Source of the DNA: Thermomicrobiales bacterium
GTDB taxonomy: Bacteria > Chloroflexota > Chloroflexia > Thermomicrobiales > UBA6265
NCBI GenBank assembly: GCA_020432165.1
Contig: JAGQGU010000036.1
Span: 1 to 33,539, forward strand
DNA: 33,539 bases
Reading direction: 5' to 3'
In this document: piece after piece, positions 15,190 to 25,000 of the stretch
Layout: each line of letters opens with the position of its first letter
Numbering within the stretch: the first letter of the stretch is position 1
Position numbers and translations under genes: made by a program
Notes under the pieces: generated by a model
Told to the model about the DNA's origin: nothing
Database searches by the model: none
What the model saw: the letters and a program-made list of their open reading frames with translations, nothing else

Positions 15190-15819
15190 TCACTCATTAG
15201 GGAGACGAACAAAGCGCTCAGCCAGTTCCATCCCTGCTGGCGTTGATTGCAGGTATTCACGCAATCGACTTCGGCCGCGTGAAATGCGCGATTTCACCGT
15301 GCCAACCGCCGTGTTCATGATGTCCGCAATCTCGTCGTAGCCGTAACCCTGAACATCGCTGAGGACGATGGCGAGTCGCTGATCCTCAGGCAGTTGCAGC
15401 AGTGCCTGTTCCAGAAATGCACTCATCTCGCCGCGCGTACTGTACTGCTCGGGATGCTCACTTACGCTCACCGTGGCCCATTCCGGCTCGGATTCGAAAG
15501 GCTGGGCATCCAGGCTGGCAGCGGGCTTACGTGCTTTCGAACGCAGCATGTCATACGTACGATTTGTGGCGATGCGCAGCAGCCACGGCCGCACGATGCC
15601 GCCGCGGAAGCTATCGATCGCGTTCCAGGCGCGAATGAATGAATCCTGTGTTGCATCCTCTGCCAGGTGCGGATCACGCAACATGCGCAGGCACGTTGAA
15701 TAGACGGCTCGTTGATGCCGTTCCACAATCAGATTGAACGCAGCGAGATCGCCGCCCTGTGCCAGCACAATGAGCCGCTGATCTTCTTCGTTTGGATCCT
15801 GCTCCGTAATCTCCGTCAT
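15190..15819 (-). CDS. ECF RNA polymerase sigma factor (RpoE/SigW-like)
   Basis: A 209-residue extracytoplasmic-function sigma factor. Region 2 (about residues 25-95) shows FNLIVERHQRAVYSTCLRML, DPHLAEDATQDSFIRAWNAIDSFRG and PWLLRIATNRTYDMLRSKAR. Region 4 (about 140-195) shows ALLQLPEDQRLAIVLSDVQGYGYDEIADIMNTAVGTVKSRISRGRSRLREYL. It directs RNA polymerase to a small regulon, probably including its own operon. I chose the ATG at 15819 because of the GTGGGGA just upstream; an ATG at 15858 would add 13 residues without a ribosome site. It is followed by its zinc-finger anti-sigma factor and the SIMPL gene. Confidence 0.92.
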   Translation of the reverse strand: MTEITEQDPNEEDQRLIVLAQGGDLAAFNLIVERHQRAVYSTCLRMLRDPHLAEDATQDSFIRAWNAIDSFRGGIVRPWLLRIATNRTYDMLRSKARKPAASLDAQPFESEPEWATVSVSEHPEQYSTRGEMSAFLEQALLQLPEDQRLAIVLSDVQGYGYDEIADIMNTAVGTVKSRISRGRSRLREYLQSTPAGMELAERFVRLPNE

Positions 15820-15900
15820 GGTCCCCACATCATGCCCCGGCTCTGAATAAGGCCTCATTCTAGATTAACATGCGATGTGTGACGATGGTTACGATACCGG

Positions 15901-15929
15901 TTGACAGCATGCCGGATATGCGGACGATA
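15901..15929 (+). promoter_or_regulatory. Candidate promoter of the M20 dipeptidase
   Basis: A consensus -35 TTGACA (15901-15906) is followed after 17 nt by ACGATA (15924-15929), a moderate -10. It lies 36 bp before the start codon at 15965 in the divergent gap with the ECF operon. Confidence 0.45.
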
Positions 15930-15964
15930 GTAATGACTGGTCGCTACACACAAGGAGTATCCTC

Positions 15965-17332
15965 ATGAGTTGGAAAGACGATCTCAAGAACCTCGAACAG
16001 GATCATATCGCCGAAATGCTGGAGCTGATCCGCATCCCCAGCGTAAGCACCTCGCCGGATCACAAGGCCGATATGCAAAAGGCTGCCGAGTTCGTGGCGG
16101 CGCGGATGCAGAAGGCGGGTGTGCCGGAGGTTCGCATCGCCCAGAGCGATGGTCATCCATCGGTCATTGGACGCTGGCATGTGAGCGATGATCAGCCAAC
16201 CATCCTTATCTATGGCCATTACGATGTTCAGCCCGCGGAGCCGCTGGAGTTGTGGACCACACCTCCGTTTGAACCAACCGTGGATGGAAACATCATCTAC
16301 GGGCGTGGCAGCTCGGATATGAAGGGCAACCTCCTCAGTGCGATTCAGGGTGTCGAAGCTTCGTCCAAGGCGAATGGCGGTCAACCACCGGTGAATGTCA
16401 GCTTCATCTTTGAGGGTGAGGAGGAGATTGGTAGCCCGCACATGATCCAGATTATTCGCGAGAATCGGGATCTCCTTGGTGCGGATGCGGTTATCTCCGC
16501 CGATGGTGGCCAATACAGTGCCGATACCCCGAGCCAGGGTGTTGCCCTCAAGGGTCTCGCTGGCCTCCAGGTAAATGTCACCACTGCGAACACGGATATG
16601 CACTCCGGTGGCTTCGGTGCCTACATGCCGAATGCGATCCAGTCGTTGATCCAACTGGCTGCAACCTTCCACAACGAAGATGGTCACGTGATGGTGGAAG
16701 GATTCTATGACCGTGTGAACGAGCTTACCGAAGCCGACAAGGCGGAGATGGCCCTGTTGCCGATCGATGTTGACAAGCAAATGGCCGATATGGCGGTTAA
16801 GGGTCTCTTCGGCGAATCCGCTTTCACCCCGCGGGAACGAAACTGGGGCCGACCAACCCTCGATTTCAATGGCATTTGGGGCGGATTCCAGGGCGATGGC
16901 GTCAAGACGGTGACTCCCGCCAAGGCACACCTGAAGATCACCTGCCGCCTGGTACCGGATCAGAACCCGGGTGAGATTCGGGAGTTGATCATCAAGCACT
17001 GTGAGAAGCATCTGCCGGCCTATGCCAGCTTCGATGTCATCCTGGCCGATGGTTCTGCCAAGCCCTATGTCGTCAACCGGGAGGATCCAGTCTACCAGGC
17101 AGTGACGGATACACTCGTTGATCTCTATGGGAAGGAGCCGGTGATCACCCGAAGTGGTGGTTCGGTACCAGCCACCGCGATCTTCCAGGATGAGCTTGGC
17201 CTGGAGACCATCACCTTGGGCTGGAGCCAGGATGGATCTCGCGCCCACGCACCCAATGAGTGGTACAGCATTCCGGACTATTTGCGCGGCCGCGAAGGCT
17301 ACGCATTGCTGCTGGACAAGCTGGTGCGATAG
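15965..17332 (+). CDS. M20-family metallodipeptidase
   Basis: A 455-residue zinc peptidase of the M20 family (CNDP/PepV/DapE relatives), hydrolysing dipeptides or N-acyl amino acids in the cytosol. The two-metal catalytic domain shows GHYDVQP (His85, catalytic Asp87), GSSDMKG (bridging Asp118) and FEGEEEIGS (general base and metal-ligand glutamates 152-154). The lid/dimerisation domain includes NTDMHSGGFGAYMPNAI. The C-terminal part restores the catalytic domain with SGGSVPATAIF and SRAHAPNEW, whose histidine is the last metal ligand. The length is typical of M20 dipeptidases. A CAAGGAG lies 7 nt before the ATG. It has its own terminator. Confidence 0.92.
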   Translation: MSWKDDLKNLEQDHIAEMLELIRIPSVSTSPDHKADMQKAAEFVAARMQKAGVPEVRIAQSDGHPSVIGRWHVSDDQPTILIYGHYDVQPAEPLELWTTPPFEPTVDGNIIYGRGSSDMKGNLLSAIQGVEASSKANGGQPPVNVSFIFEGEEEIGSPHMIQIIRENRDLLGADAVISADGGQYSADTPSQGVALKGLAGLQVNVTTANTDMHSGGFGAYMPNAIQSLIQLAATFHNEDGHVMVEGFYDRVNELTEADKAEMALLPIDVDKQMADMAVKGLFGESAFTPRERNWGRPTLDFNGIWGGFQGDGVKTVTPAKAHLKITCRLVPDQNPGEIRELIIKHCEKHLPAYASFDVILADGSAKPYVVNREDPVYQAVTDTLVDLYGKEPVITRSGGSVPATAIFQDELGLETITLGWSQDGSRAHAPNEWYSIPDYLRGREGYALLLDKLVR

Positions 17333-17358
17333 CATCGTCGAGATCGAAATCGTCAAAC

Positions 17359-17390
17359 AAGGGTGGCCGCGAGGTCACCCTTTCTCCTTT
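17359..17390 (+). terminator. Terminator after the M20 dipeptidase
   Basis: AAGGGTGGCC (17359-17368) pairs with GGTCACCCTT (17373-17382), with one G-U pair and a GCGA tetraloop, and runs into TTTCTCCTTT. It lies 26 bp past the stop codon. Confidence 0.8.
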
Positions 17391-17456
17391 GTTGATGTGT
17401 TCATATCACTGTTGCGGATTTGATACGTCAACAGCAACTGTCAGGACATTCCTGTC

Positions 17457-19232
17457 ATGCAGCAGCCACTAGACTCAGAACCAGAAAGTAGAGGTACCGT
17501 CAACATAGGCGTACCGCAACCAGATGCTATGTCTTCTTACGAGGTCTTTGGTCGAGCAATACATGATGATTCGCTAAGCCTGACAGTTGGCGAGGCGGAG
17601 TCGCCGTCGCTACGTCGGCTCGCAGTCATCGCTGCATATGAAGCAGCGCTCGCTGTGGCATCCGAGGTGCGCATCGAAACGGTGCTGCGGCGAATCGTTG
17701 ATCTCGCCCGCTCAGTTGCCTTTGCCGAGATTGCGGCTATTTCCCAGCCACAATCGATCGGGAACGCGGGCGTCCTCGTGAGTAGCTCCGATGCCGAACC
17801 CGGTGAAGCCCTGGAAGCGCTCAATCTGCACCTTGCCGCACTATTCGCCTCCATGCAGCCTATCGCCAAAGCAATCGCCGTCACCTCACTTGATACGCTT
17901 CCCGGTGTGAGTTTTACTTCGGATTCTCCTCTTGCTCACAAGGCGGCCATCCTTGCCCCAATTCGCTCGGGCGATGGTCAAATTGGCACGCTTGTCATTA
18001 TCGGTCCCACCAGTGCGTCCACATTTGCTGACGAGGATGTCGGGGCAATCGGTCTGCTTTCAGATCACGCAGCCGCTGCGGTAGATCGCGCCCGACTCTT
18101 TGATCTTGCCGAATCACGGAACGAACGTGCCCGCGCGCAGCTTCTGCAATTGCGCGAGGTGTTGGATAACCTGCCGGCAGGAGTGCTTGTGATTCAGCCC
18201 CCAGATGCCTGGATCCAGATGACCAACAATACCGGTATCGAAATGATCTATGGAGATACCGCGCACCATTCCGCGATTCCGGTTATTTACCGCGATTTTC
18301 GTTGGCAGAGTGCCGATGGCATGGATCTGCCGCGACATGCGCATCCAGGTATGCGCGCGTTGCGGGGTGAACGTGTGGAAAATCGCCAACTCATCCTGGT
18401 CAATGCCAGAGGAGAGCAGATACCGGTGCTCGTGCAGAGTGCCCCCGTGCTCACGAACGACAACGAGATCATGGGTGCCGTTGTTGTTTTTCAGGATTAT
18501 TCCCGATTGCGAGCCGCGGAGCAGATCAAGGACGATTTCCTCTCCCTCATCTCTCACGAGTTCCGCACACCGCTTACTGCTATTCATGGTGGTGCTCTGC
18601 TGCTCCAGCAGCAATGGGACGATCTGGACGAGGAGACGCGCACCGAACTGTTGGGCGATATCGGTACCGAAAGCTCCCGGCTTGATCGTATGCTTGGCAA
18701 CCTGCTCAGTGTCGCCGAAATCATGGCCGGACGTTTCCAGGGCGAAACAGAACCGATTGTGATCGAGCCGCTGGTTAAGGAATTGATCGATGCCTTCAAC
18801 GAGCGCTCGGATAACCATCGCTTCACATTGGTCATTGATGCGGGCCTGCCATTGGCCGAGGGTGATCCGGACTGGCTCAGCCAGATCATGCAGAACCTCT
18901 ATGAGAATGCGGTGAAGTACTCACCTGGCGGCGGCGAGATTCGCACCCAGGCCAGCCGTGACGGCGACTGGGTGAGCATCCGCGTCATCGATTCTGGACT
19001 CGGCATTCTGGCGGAGCATGTCCCCCACGTTTTCGAACGATTCCGTCGACCCGGTGCCGATCCGACTGTGCGCGGTATGGGTCTTGGGCTTTACCTCAGT
19101 CGCCTGTTAGTCGATGCCATGGGTGGGCGAATTCGCGCCGAATCTGATGGCCCTGGTACCGGTTCCACCTTCACTGTTGAACTACCGGTCGTACGGGAGT
19201 GGGAGCACCCCGAAGGAGAACGAGATGCGTAA
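17457..19232 (+). CDS. Soluble GAF-PAS sensor histidine kinase
   Basis: A 591-residue kinase with no membrane helix, so it senses in the cytosol. Layout: a GAF-like domain about residues 60-212 (AALAVASEVRIETVLRRIVDLARS...ILAPIRSGDGQIGTLVIIG), a linking helix, a PAS domain about 230-350 (LREVLDNLPAGVLVIQPPD...AVVVFQDYSRLRAAEQIKDDF), then HisKA with His367 in SLISHEFRTPLTAIHGG. The ATPase has N box ENAVKYSP (483-490), G1 DSGLG (512-516), FERFRRPG and G2 RGMGLGL (539-545). Ligand unknown. The ATG at 17457 has AGGA 11 nt upstream; the start is somewhat uncertain. Its end overlaps the response regulator by 8 bp. Confidence 0.9.
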   Translation: MQQPLDSEPESRGTVNIGVPQPDAMSSYEVFGRAIHDDSLSLTVGEAESPSLRRLAVIAAYEAALAVASEVRIETVLRRIVDLARSVAFAEIAAISQPQSIGNAGVLVSSSDAEPGEALEALNLHLAALFASMQPIAKAIAVTSLDTLPGVSFTSDSPLAHKAAILAPIRSGDGQIGTLVIIGPTSASTFADEDVGAIGLLSDHAAAAVDRARLFDLAESRNERARAQLLQLREVLDNLPAGVLVIQPPDAWIQMTNNTGIEMIYGDTAHHSAIPVIYRDFRWQSADGMDLPRHAHPGMRALRGERVENRQLILVNARGEQIPVLVQSAPVLTNDNEIMGAVVVFQDYSRLRAAEQIKDDFLSLISHEFRTPLTAIHGGALLLQQQWDDLDEETRTELLGDIGTESSRLDRMLGNLLSVAEIMAGRFQGETEPIVIEPLVKELIDAFNERSDNHRFTLVIDAGLPLAEGDPDWLSQIMQNLYENAVKYSPGGGEIRTQASRDGDWVSIRVIDSGLGILAEHVPHVFERFRRPGADPTVRGMGLGLYLSRLLVDAMGGRIRAESDGPGTGSTFTVELPVVREWEHPEGERDA

Positions 19233-19926
19233 ACACCTGATTCTGGTTGTCGATGACGAACCCCCGATTGTGCGTTTGGTCAAAGCGAAGCTGCGGGTCG
19301 ATGGGTATGAGGTTCTGACGGCGACCCGAGGCGGCGAGGCACTCGCAATCGTCAACCAGGAATCGCCGGATTTGGTGGTGCTGGATGTGATGATGCCGGA
19401 TATGGACGGGTTCGAAACTCTTCGTCGTATCCGCCAGCAGAGCACGGTGCCGGTGGTGATGCTAACCGCCCGCGGCAGCGATATGGACAAGCTGAAGGGG
19501 CTGCAGAGCGGCGCCGACGACTATATCACGAAGCCCTTCAATCCGGATGAGTTGGAGGCACGGATTGCTGCCATTCTGCGGCGCACCGCTGGTGTGCATC
19601 AGCCGGAATCGGAGGCGGTGCTGCACTATCCTGGCCTTGTCATTGATCTGGAACGCAAGATTGTCACCGCCGACGGCGAGGAGGTTCGCCTTAGTCGTAC
19701 GGAGTGGGATCTGCTCAGTCAGCTCGCTGGCAATGCTGGCCGCGTCATGATGCATACAGAGCTGCTCAGTCGTATTTGGGGGCCGGAATATCGCAACGAA
19801 ACCCAGTACCTGCGCACCTGGGTGAGCCGTCTTCGCGCCAAGCTAGAGCCAAAGGATGGCAGCTTCACCCTCATCACGACCTACCCCGGGATGGGCTATC
19901 GATTTGAGAGTCCCGCCACCACCTGA
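19225..19926 (+). CDS. OmpR/PhoB-family response regulator
   Basis: A 233-residue response regulator, the probable partner of the overlapping GAF-PAS kinase. The receiver has the acidic pair in LILVVDDEPP, phospho-acceptor Asp54 in LVVLDVMMPDMDG, Thr in VVMLTARGSD and the conserved Lys in DDYITKPFNPDEL. The winged-helix domain (about 130-228) contains LSRTEWDLLSQLAGNAGRVM, LSRIWGPEYRNETQYLRTWVSRLRAKLE and the closing TYPGMGYRFE, close to KdpE-type regulators. The ATG at 19225 has GGAG 7 nt upstream, inside the kinase gene. Confidence 0.93.
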   Translation: MRKHLILVVDDEPPIVRLVKAKLRVDGYEVLTATRGGEALAIVNQESPDLVVLDVMMPDMDGFETLRRIRQQSTVPVVMLTARGSDMDKLKGLQSGADDYITKPFNPDELEARIAAILRRTAGVHQPESEAVLHYPGLVIDLERKIVTADGEEVRLSRTEWDLLSQLAGNAGRVMMHTELLSRIWGPEYRNETQYLRTWVSRLRAKLEPKDGSFTLITTYPGMGYRFESPATT

Positions 19927-19997
19927 TAGTGGTGCACTTACACGCTGATAGATTGTAGACTTCTGCCAAGTGACGCGCTCAGGGGTGAGGAGTCCTT

Positions 19998-20678
19998 TTG
20001 GATTACATTTTGTTTGGTATGGGGTTTGGTGCCTCGCTCATGTTGCTTGGGTGGGCTTTGCGCACCTTCGGACCAGCGTGGAAATACGCTGATGTCAGCA
20101 GCGACGACCCTTCCAACCGGTACGTCTACAAACGATTCTGGAACCGGTTCGTGCAGGGACTCGGTGGTGTGCTGGCCATTGCCGGCTCAGCCATGGTCAT
20201 TCTCACGTTCCTCGTCATGCTGCTGAATCCCGCTGATGAAACGGGCGAGTTGTTTGCGCTCGTTGTCTGGATATCCATCGTTCTGATCATTTTCGGCTGG
20301 TGTTGGGCGTATATGAGACGATACGGCACCACCGGTATCTGGAGTCGGGAAGAAGGCTACGGTTTCCGCTCCCAATCACCCAAGGTTGCGCGTGCTGCCC
20401 GAGTGTCCCCTCGTGCTTCGGCACCTGTGGTGGAACACATTAGCGAATCGGATCCCGTCTTTGAATCGCCAGAACCAGAACTTGGAACCAGCGACGACCA
20501 ACTGATTGAGGCGATCGACGAGGTGCCTGAGTTAGAGGTCGAGGCCGCAGCTGATAGTACTGATTCTGATTACGACTTTGGCGATAGTGCCGATACCACC
20601 GTACCCAGCGAATCCGGTGGAAGAGAGCTTGCCCTGCAACGCCTGCGTGAACGCCAGGAACAGGGATCCGAAGAGTAG
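19998..20678 (+). CDS. Three-helix membrane protein with acidic cytoplasmic tail, unknown
   Basis: A 226-residue protein that I do not recognise. Membrane helices lie at about residues 4-23, 55-78 and 88-107; between the first two is a basic/aromatic loop (NRYVYKRFWNRFVQG). From about 140 to the end the protein is low-complexity and very acidic (many D, E, S, with ESDPVFESPEPELG and DSTDSDYDFGDSADTT), finishing with a helical ALQRLRERQEQ. The start is TTG at 19998 with GAGGAG 5 nt upstream; the next ATG, at 20019, would cut into helix 1. It may follow the two-component pair in one transcript (72-bp gap). Confidence 0.7.
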   Translation: MDYILFGMGFGASLMLLGWALRTFGPAWKYADVSSDDPSNRYVYKRFWNRFVQGLGGVLAIAGSAMVILTFLVMLLNPADETGELFALVVWISIVLIIFGWCWAYMRRYGTTGIWSREEGYGFRSQSPKVARAARVSPRASAPVVEHISESDPVFESPEPELGTSDDQLIEAIDEVPELEVEAAADSTDSDYDFGDSADTTVPSESGGRELALQRLRERQEQGSEE

Positions 20679-20767
20679 TGATCAACATCCCGGCTGAATC
20701 AGTACTTGCACGGTGTGATAGGGTAGGAGGTGCTTCATATGACATACTCGGAAAGGAGTCGAAGCAC

Positions 20768-21004
20768 ATGTTGGATATTCTTTGGTGGCTCATTGTTGGT
20801 GTAGCTGCTGGCTGGTTGGCTGGCGTTATTACCGGCACGAACCGCGGACTCGTAGGTGATCTCATACTCGGCCTGGTTGGTGCGTTTGTCGCCGGATTGG
20901 TGACGGATCAGATCGGTGGCAACATGATCTGGAGCATCATTGTGGCGGCGATCTTCGCTGCAATCCTGGTTGTTCTCAAGAACATGCTGCTCAAAGAGCG
21001 CTAA
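20768..21004 (+). CDS. GlsB/YeaQ/YmgE-family membrane protein
   Basis: A 78-residue, almost wholly hydrophobic protein with three membrane helices. The family pattern is clear: ILWWLIVGVAAGWLAGVITG at the start, the glycine-rich GLVGDLILGLVGAFVAGLVTDQIGG in the middle and IIVAAIFAAILVVLKNMLL at the end. Members are called transglycosylase-associated or general stress membrane proteins; the biochemical role is not established. I chose the ATG at 20768 because AGGAG lies about 10 nt upstream and the protein then starts directly with helix 1, as in the family. A terminator follows. Confidence 0.87.
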   Translation: MLDILWWLIVGVAAGWLAGVITGTNRGLVGDLILGLVGAFVAGLVTDQIGGNMIWSIIVAAIFAAILVVLKNMLLKER

Positions 21005-21028
21005 CTCCGTAGAGCGATAACACGCAGT

Positions 21029-21068
21029 GGAAGGAGGGGCAGATTGCTGGCCCTCCTTCCTTCTGTTA
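21029..21068 (+). terminator. Rho-independent terminator after the GlsB-like gene
   Basis: GGAAGGAGGG (21029-21038) pairs perfectly with CCCTCCTTCC (21051-21060) and is followed by TTCTGTTA. The remaining gap up to 21231 holds no visible gene; an ACAGGAG ribosome site ends it. Confidence 0.8.
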
Positions 21069-21231
21069 TGGGGGATAGCCAGCAATTACAGTATCGACTA
21101 CAGAAATCCACACATTCGTGACATTTAGCCATGTAGTATACGGTCGGTGCCTCATCCGATGAGGCGGACGAGGAGAGGAATATCGTGAGCTTCCCTTACG
21201 ACGTTCCAACGCACACAGGAGCGGACGACAG

Positions 21232-22020
21232 ATGTTTGGACGAGGAAAATCAGCGGCTCAGCAGTCGATTGATGCCAGCGGCGCGATTGTGGCCGCTGCG
21301 AGCGTAGTGAAAACCTACGACACTGGTTCCACTACGGTGCAGGCGCTGAAGGGAATCGATTTCTCCGTTCGCCGTGGCGAGATGGTCGGTGTTATGGGTC
21401 CTTCCGGTTGTGGCAAGACAACCCTGTTGAATTGCCTCAGCGGTCTGGACGACGTGACCGAGGGTGTGATCACCATTGAAGGCGAGAACATCGCGGAAAT
21501 GGGCGACAAGAAACGCACCAGCTATCGCGCGTTGCGCATGGGATTCATTTTTCAGGTCTACAATCTGCTCCCGGTTTTGAGTGCGGTGGAGAATGTGGAG
21601 CTGCCGCTCCTCGTGGCGAATGTCCGCCCTGGTGAGGCTCGCCGTCGTGCGGAAGAAGCATTGGAACAGGTGGGCTTGCGCGAATGGGCACACCACCGTC
21701 CGGCAGAGCTGAGCGGTGGTCAGCGTCAACGTGTGACGATCGCGCGCTCGCTGGTGAACGATCCCGCGATCGTTTGGGCCGATGAACCGACCGGTGCATT
21801 GGACTCCGCCTCCGCAAGCGATATCATGATGCTCCTTAAGCAACTGAATAAGGAACACGGACTGACTATCGTGCTGGTAACGCACGATCATGGTGTTGGG
21901 AATATGTGCGATCGCATCGTCCGCATGCGAGATGGCGAGATCGTCGGCGAGGATATTCCGCAGCCCGGCACCACCTTTGTGACTCAGAATGCTGATCTGC
22001 TTGGACAAGCTGTTCAGTAG
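21232..22020 (+). CDS. ABC transporter ATP-binding protein, MacB/LolD type
   Basis: A 262-residue ATPase of the type VII (MacB/LolD/FtsE-like) ABC group. Walker A is GPSGCGKTT (56-64), the Q loop is in [20 protein letters not shown], the signature is LSGGQRQRV (160-168), Walker B is [12 protein letters not shown] (180-191), and the switch histidine is in [10 protein letters not shown]. The N-terminus has about 20 extra residues before the usual start of the fold. It should power the FtsX-like permease encoded 32 bp downstream, driving extraction or mechanotransmission at the membrane rather than classical transport. The ATG at 21232 has ACAGGAG 10 nt upstream. Confidence 0.94.
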   Translation: MFGRGKSAAQQSIDASGAIVAAASVVKTYDTGSTTVQALKGIDFSVRRGEMVGVMGPSGCGKTTLLNCLSGLDDVTEGVITIEGENIAEMGDKKRTSYRALRMGFIFQVYNLLPVLSAVENVELPLLVANVRPGEARRRAEEALEQVGLREWAHHRPAELSGGQRQRVTIARSLVNDPAIVWADEPTGALDSASASDIMMLLKQLNKEHGLTIVLVTHDHGVGNMCDRIVRMRDGEIVGEDIPQPGTTFVTQNADLLGQAVQ

Positions 22021-22052
22021 TTTTAGCACCTGACCCGAAGAGGAGGTCTATA

Positions 22053-25000
22053 GTGGAAACCTTATTTGGTGTCTCCATGAACGCCATCATGATCGTGCTG
22101 CTGGTGCTGCTGTTCCTCAGCTTGCTGGCGGTGATCTATGTGGCCATTCGCCGTCCGGTGATTTTCCGGATGGGCATGCGCAATATCCCCCGCCGGAAGA
22201 CGCAGAGTCTTCTGATTGTTGTTGGTCTCATGTTGGCCACGCTTATCAGCTCAGCCGCACTTACTGTGGGCGATACCCTCAATCATTCGGTGGGCAACGA
22301 GATCTATCACAATCTCGACACCATTGATGAAGTGGTGGTTGCCGGCGAGTATGATGCCGAGAATGTCGAACTCTCTGGCATGCTGACTGAGCATCTTCCC
22401 GGCGATGCTGTCGATCAGGTGCGCACTGCCGCAGATGGTCTCGAAGTAGACGCTGTCGGTGGATTGTTGGTAAGCACCGGACCCGCCATCTCGATTGGCG
22501 ATGCCAGCAACGTTGATGCCTCGAACCCGCAATCACTTTTCGCGAACGCCCAGGCGTCCGAGCCTACGGTGGGAATCGTCGCGGCTGAGCAGCAGACATT
22601 CACAGACTTCAGTGTCAAGGATATCGATGGCAATCCGGTGGATGTCAGTAATCTCGGCGCGGATAAGGTGTACATCAATCGGGAGCTCGCCGATAACATT
22701 GATGCCAAGGTTGGCGATACGGTCGTCTATGTTGTCGGGAACAGTTTCTACCCGGCGCAGGTTGTTGGTATTGTCGAGAACCAGTTCCTGGCGGGCTCAT
22801 ACATTCAGCCGCAGTCGGCGGGTATGATTGTCGGCCTTGATCATTTGCGCGAGATTACGGGCGTGGATGATGGTTGGAGTGCGGTTGTCGTTTCCAATAC
22901 TGGTGATAGCCGTTCCGGTCTCGATCATTCCGAAGACGTAACCACCCAACTTGATCAGCGTCTTGATGCCGCGGGCATGTCCGTCGATGACACCAAAGCG
23001 AGTCTGGTGAAGCAGGCTGACCTTATCGGTTCGCTCTTTGTGACCATGTTTATCGGCTTTGGACTCTTCAGCATCGCTGTTGGTGTCCTGCTGATCGTAC
23101 TTATCTTCACTATGCTGGCGGCGGAACGTCGTGGCGAGATGGGGATGATGCGCGCTATTGGTGGCCAGCGTCGGCAACTGGTGCAGCAGTTCCTCTCCGA
23201 AGGTGCGGGCTATACGCTACTTTCCGGCTTGATCGGTGCCGCGCTCGGTATCGGCGTTGCCTGGATCATTGCCTACGCTGCTGGCAGCCTGACGGGCGGC
23301 ATGTTCGATATCAGCCTGTATGTGCATCCGCGCTCACTGATCATTGCCTATGCGCTTGGTGTGGTTATCACCTTCGCGGCAGTTATCTTCTCCAGCTATC
23401 GCGCCAGTCGACTGAACGTGGTAGCGGCTCTACGCGATATCCCCGAGAATGCGCATTTCAGCCATAGCAAGAAGCCGCTCATCTTTGCCGCGATTGGTAT
23501 CGTGCTGGGATCATGGCTGATGTGGACGGGTCACTCGCGTCCCAGCGTTTCCCTCTTCCTTATCGGTATTACCATGGTGCCGTTTGCGCTGGCAGCTATC
23601 GTCACCTGGTTCGGCATAAGCTCTCGGCTGGTGCTGACGGTGGTGGGATTCTTCGTGCTGATCGTATGGGGCATGCCGACATCCTGGTTCAATCGCATCT
23701 TTGGCGATATGGGCGATGGTGGTATCGAACTCTTCCTGGTCAGCGGCATTTCCATGGTTGCAGCCAGCACCATGATCATCATGCAGAACATGGGTCTGCT
23801 GCTGCGATTGGTGGAGATGCTCGGAAGCCGGGTCAAGAGCTGGTTGGCGGCTGTTCGGCTGGGCGTCTCCTATCCACGCGCGAACGGTGGTCGCAGCGGA
23901 ATGACCATCGCCATGTTCTCACTCATCGTCTTCTCCATCGTGGTGATGGCGTCCGTCAACCACATCTTTATGCAGGCATTCCTCAGTGGTGATGCTATGG
24001 CAGGTCTCGATGTGCGGGTGGACATGATGAGTTCAAACTCCATCGACGATATCGATGCCGAGCTCGAAAACGCGGGCGTGAATATGGATGGCGTGAGTGC
24101 TCCTGCCCGTGTCGATATGGTTGCCGGTGATCTCTCCCAGCTCAAGGTTGTGAAAGATGGACAGACTGAGTGGCAAATGGCACCTCAGGTCAGTTCTCCG
24201 AATGCAACCTTCTACGATCTGACCCAGTTCCGCTTCGATATGCGTGCCGACGGATACGACTCCGACGAAGCTATCTGGGAGGCGATGAAGACGCAGCCGA
24301 ATCTGGTCATTCTGTCCGCAGATACCGTGACCTACTCTGACAATACCGATTCCGATCCGTTTAGCGATGGTGGTTCCAAGATAAAGGTGGAGAAGACGAG
24401 CGAGAACACGATTGCTCCGACCACTATCACCATGCGTGATGACTCCGGTGAGGAGCATGAGTTCACGGTCATTGGTGTGCTGGAGTCCGATTACTCAATG
24501 CTCTTCGGCGTCTTCCTGAGCGCTCCCACCATGGCCGAGATTCTTCCGGACGCGGCGTTTGCCTCCACGACGTACTACTTCACCGTAGACGACAGCCGTG
24601 ATCCCAACGAGGTCGCTGCTGATATGGAGAAGGCGCTGCTGCGCTACGGCGCCCAGGGAGTCGGTATCGAGAAGCAACTGGAGGAATTCCAGGCTCAGCA
24701 GAGCGGTTTCATGACCGTGCTCCAGTGGTTTATGGGTCTTGGACTCATCGTTGGTATCGCTGCGGTCGGTGTGATTGCCTATCGTGCGGTTGTGGAGCGG
24801 CGGCAGCAGATTGGTGTTCTGCGTGCGCTCGGCTTCCAGGCCAGTACCATCGGACGCGCCTTCGTCATTGAAACCGGGATCATCGTTATTCTCGGTTCGA
24901 TCGCCGGTGCCATCCTGGGATTGATCGTGAGCTACGGTTTGACGAACGACGAGGGTATGACTGGCGGCGCCAGCGTCGCCTTCTCGGTGCCGTGGGGCAC

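Noticed and set aside
15944-17356. Long antisense open frame (470 codons) opposite the M20 dipeptidase
   Set aside because: The plus strand carries a complete peptidase with all metal motifs, a ribosome site and a terminator. The antisense product is rich in His/Arg/Ile without any domain, as expected from reading a high-GC gene backwards.
21250-22029. Antisense open frame opposite the ABC ATPase
   Set aside because: The plus strand has Walker A, signature and Walker B in full; the reverse reading shows nothing.
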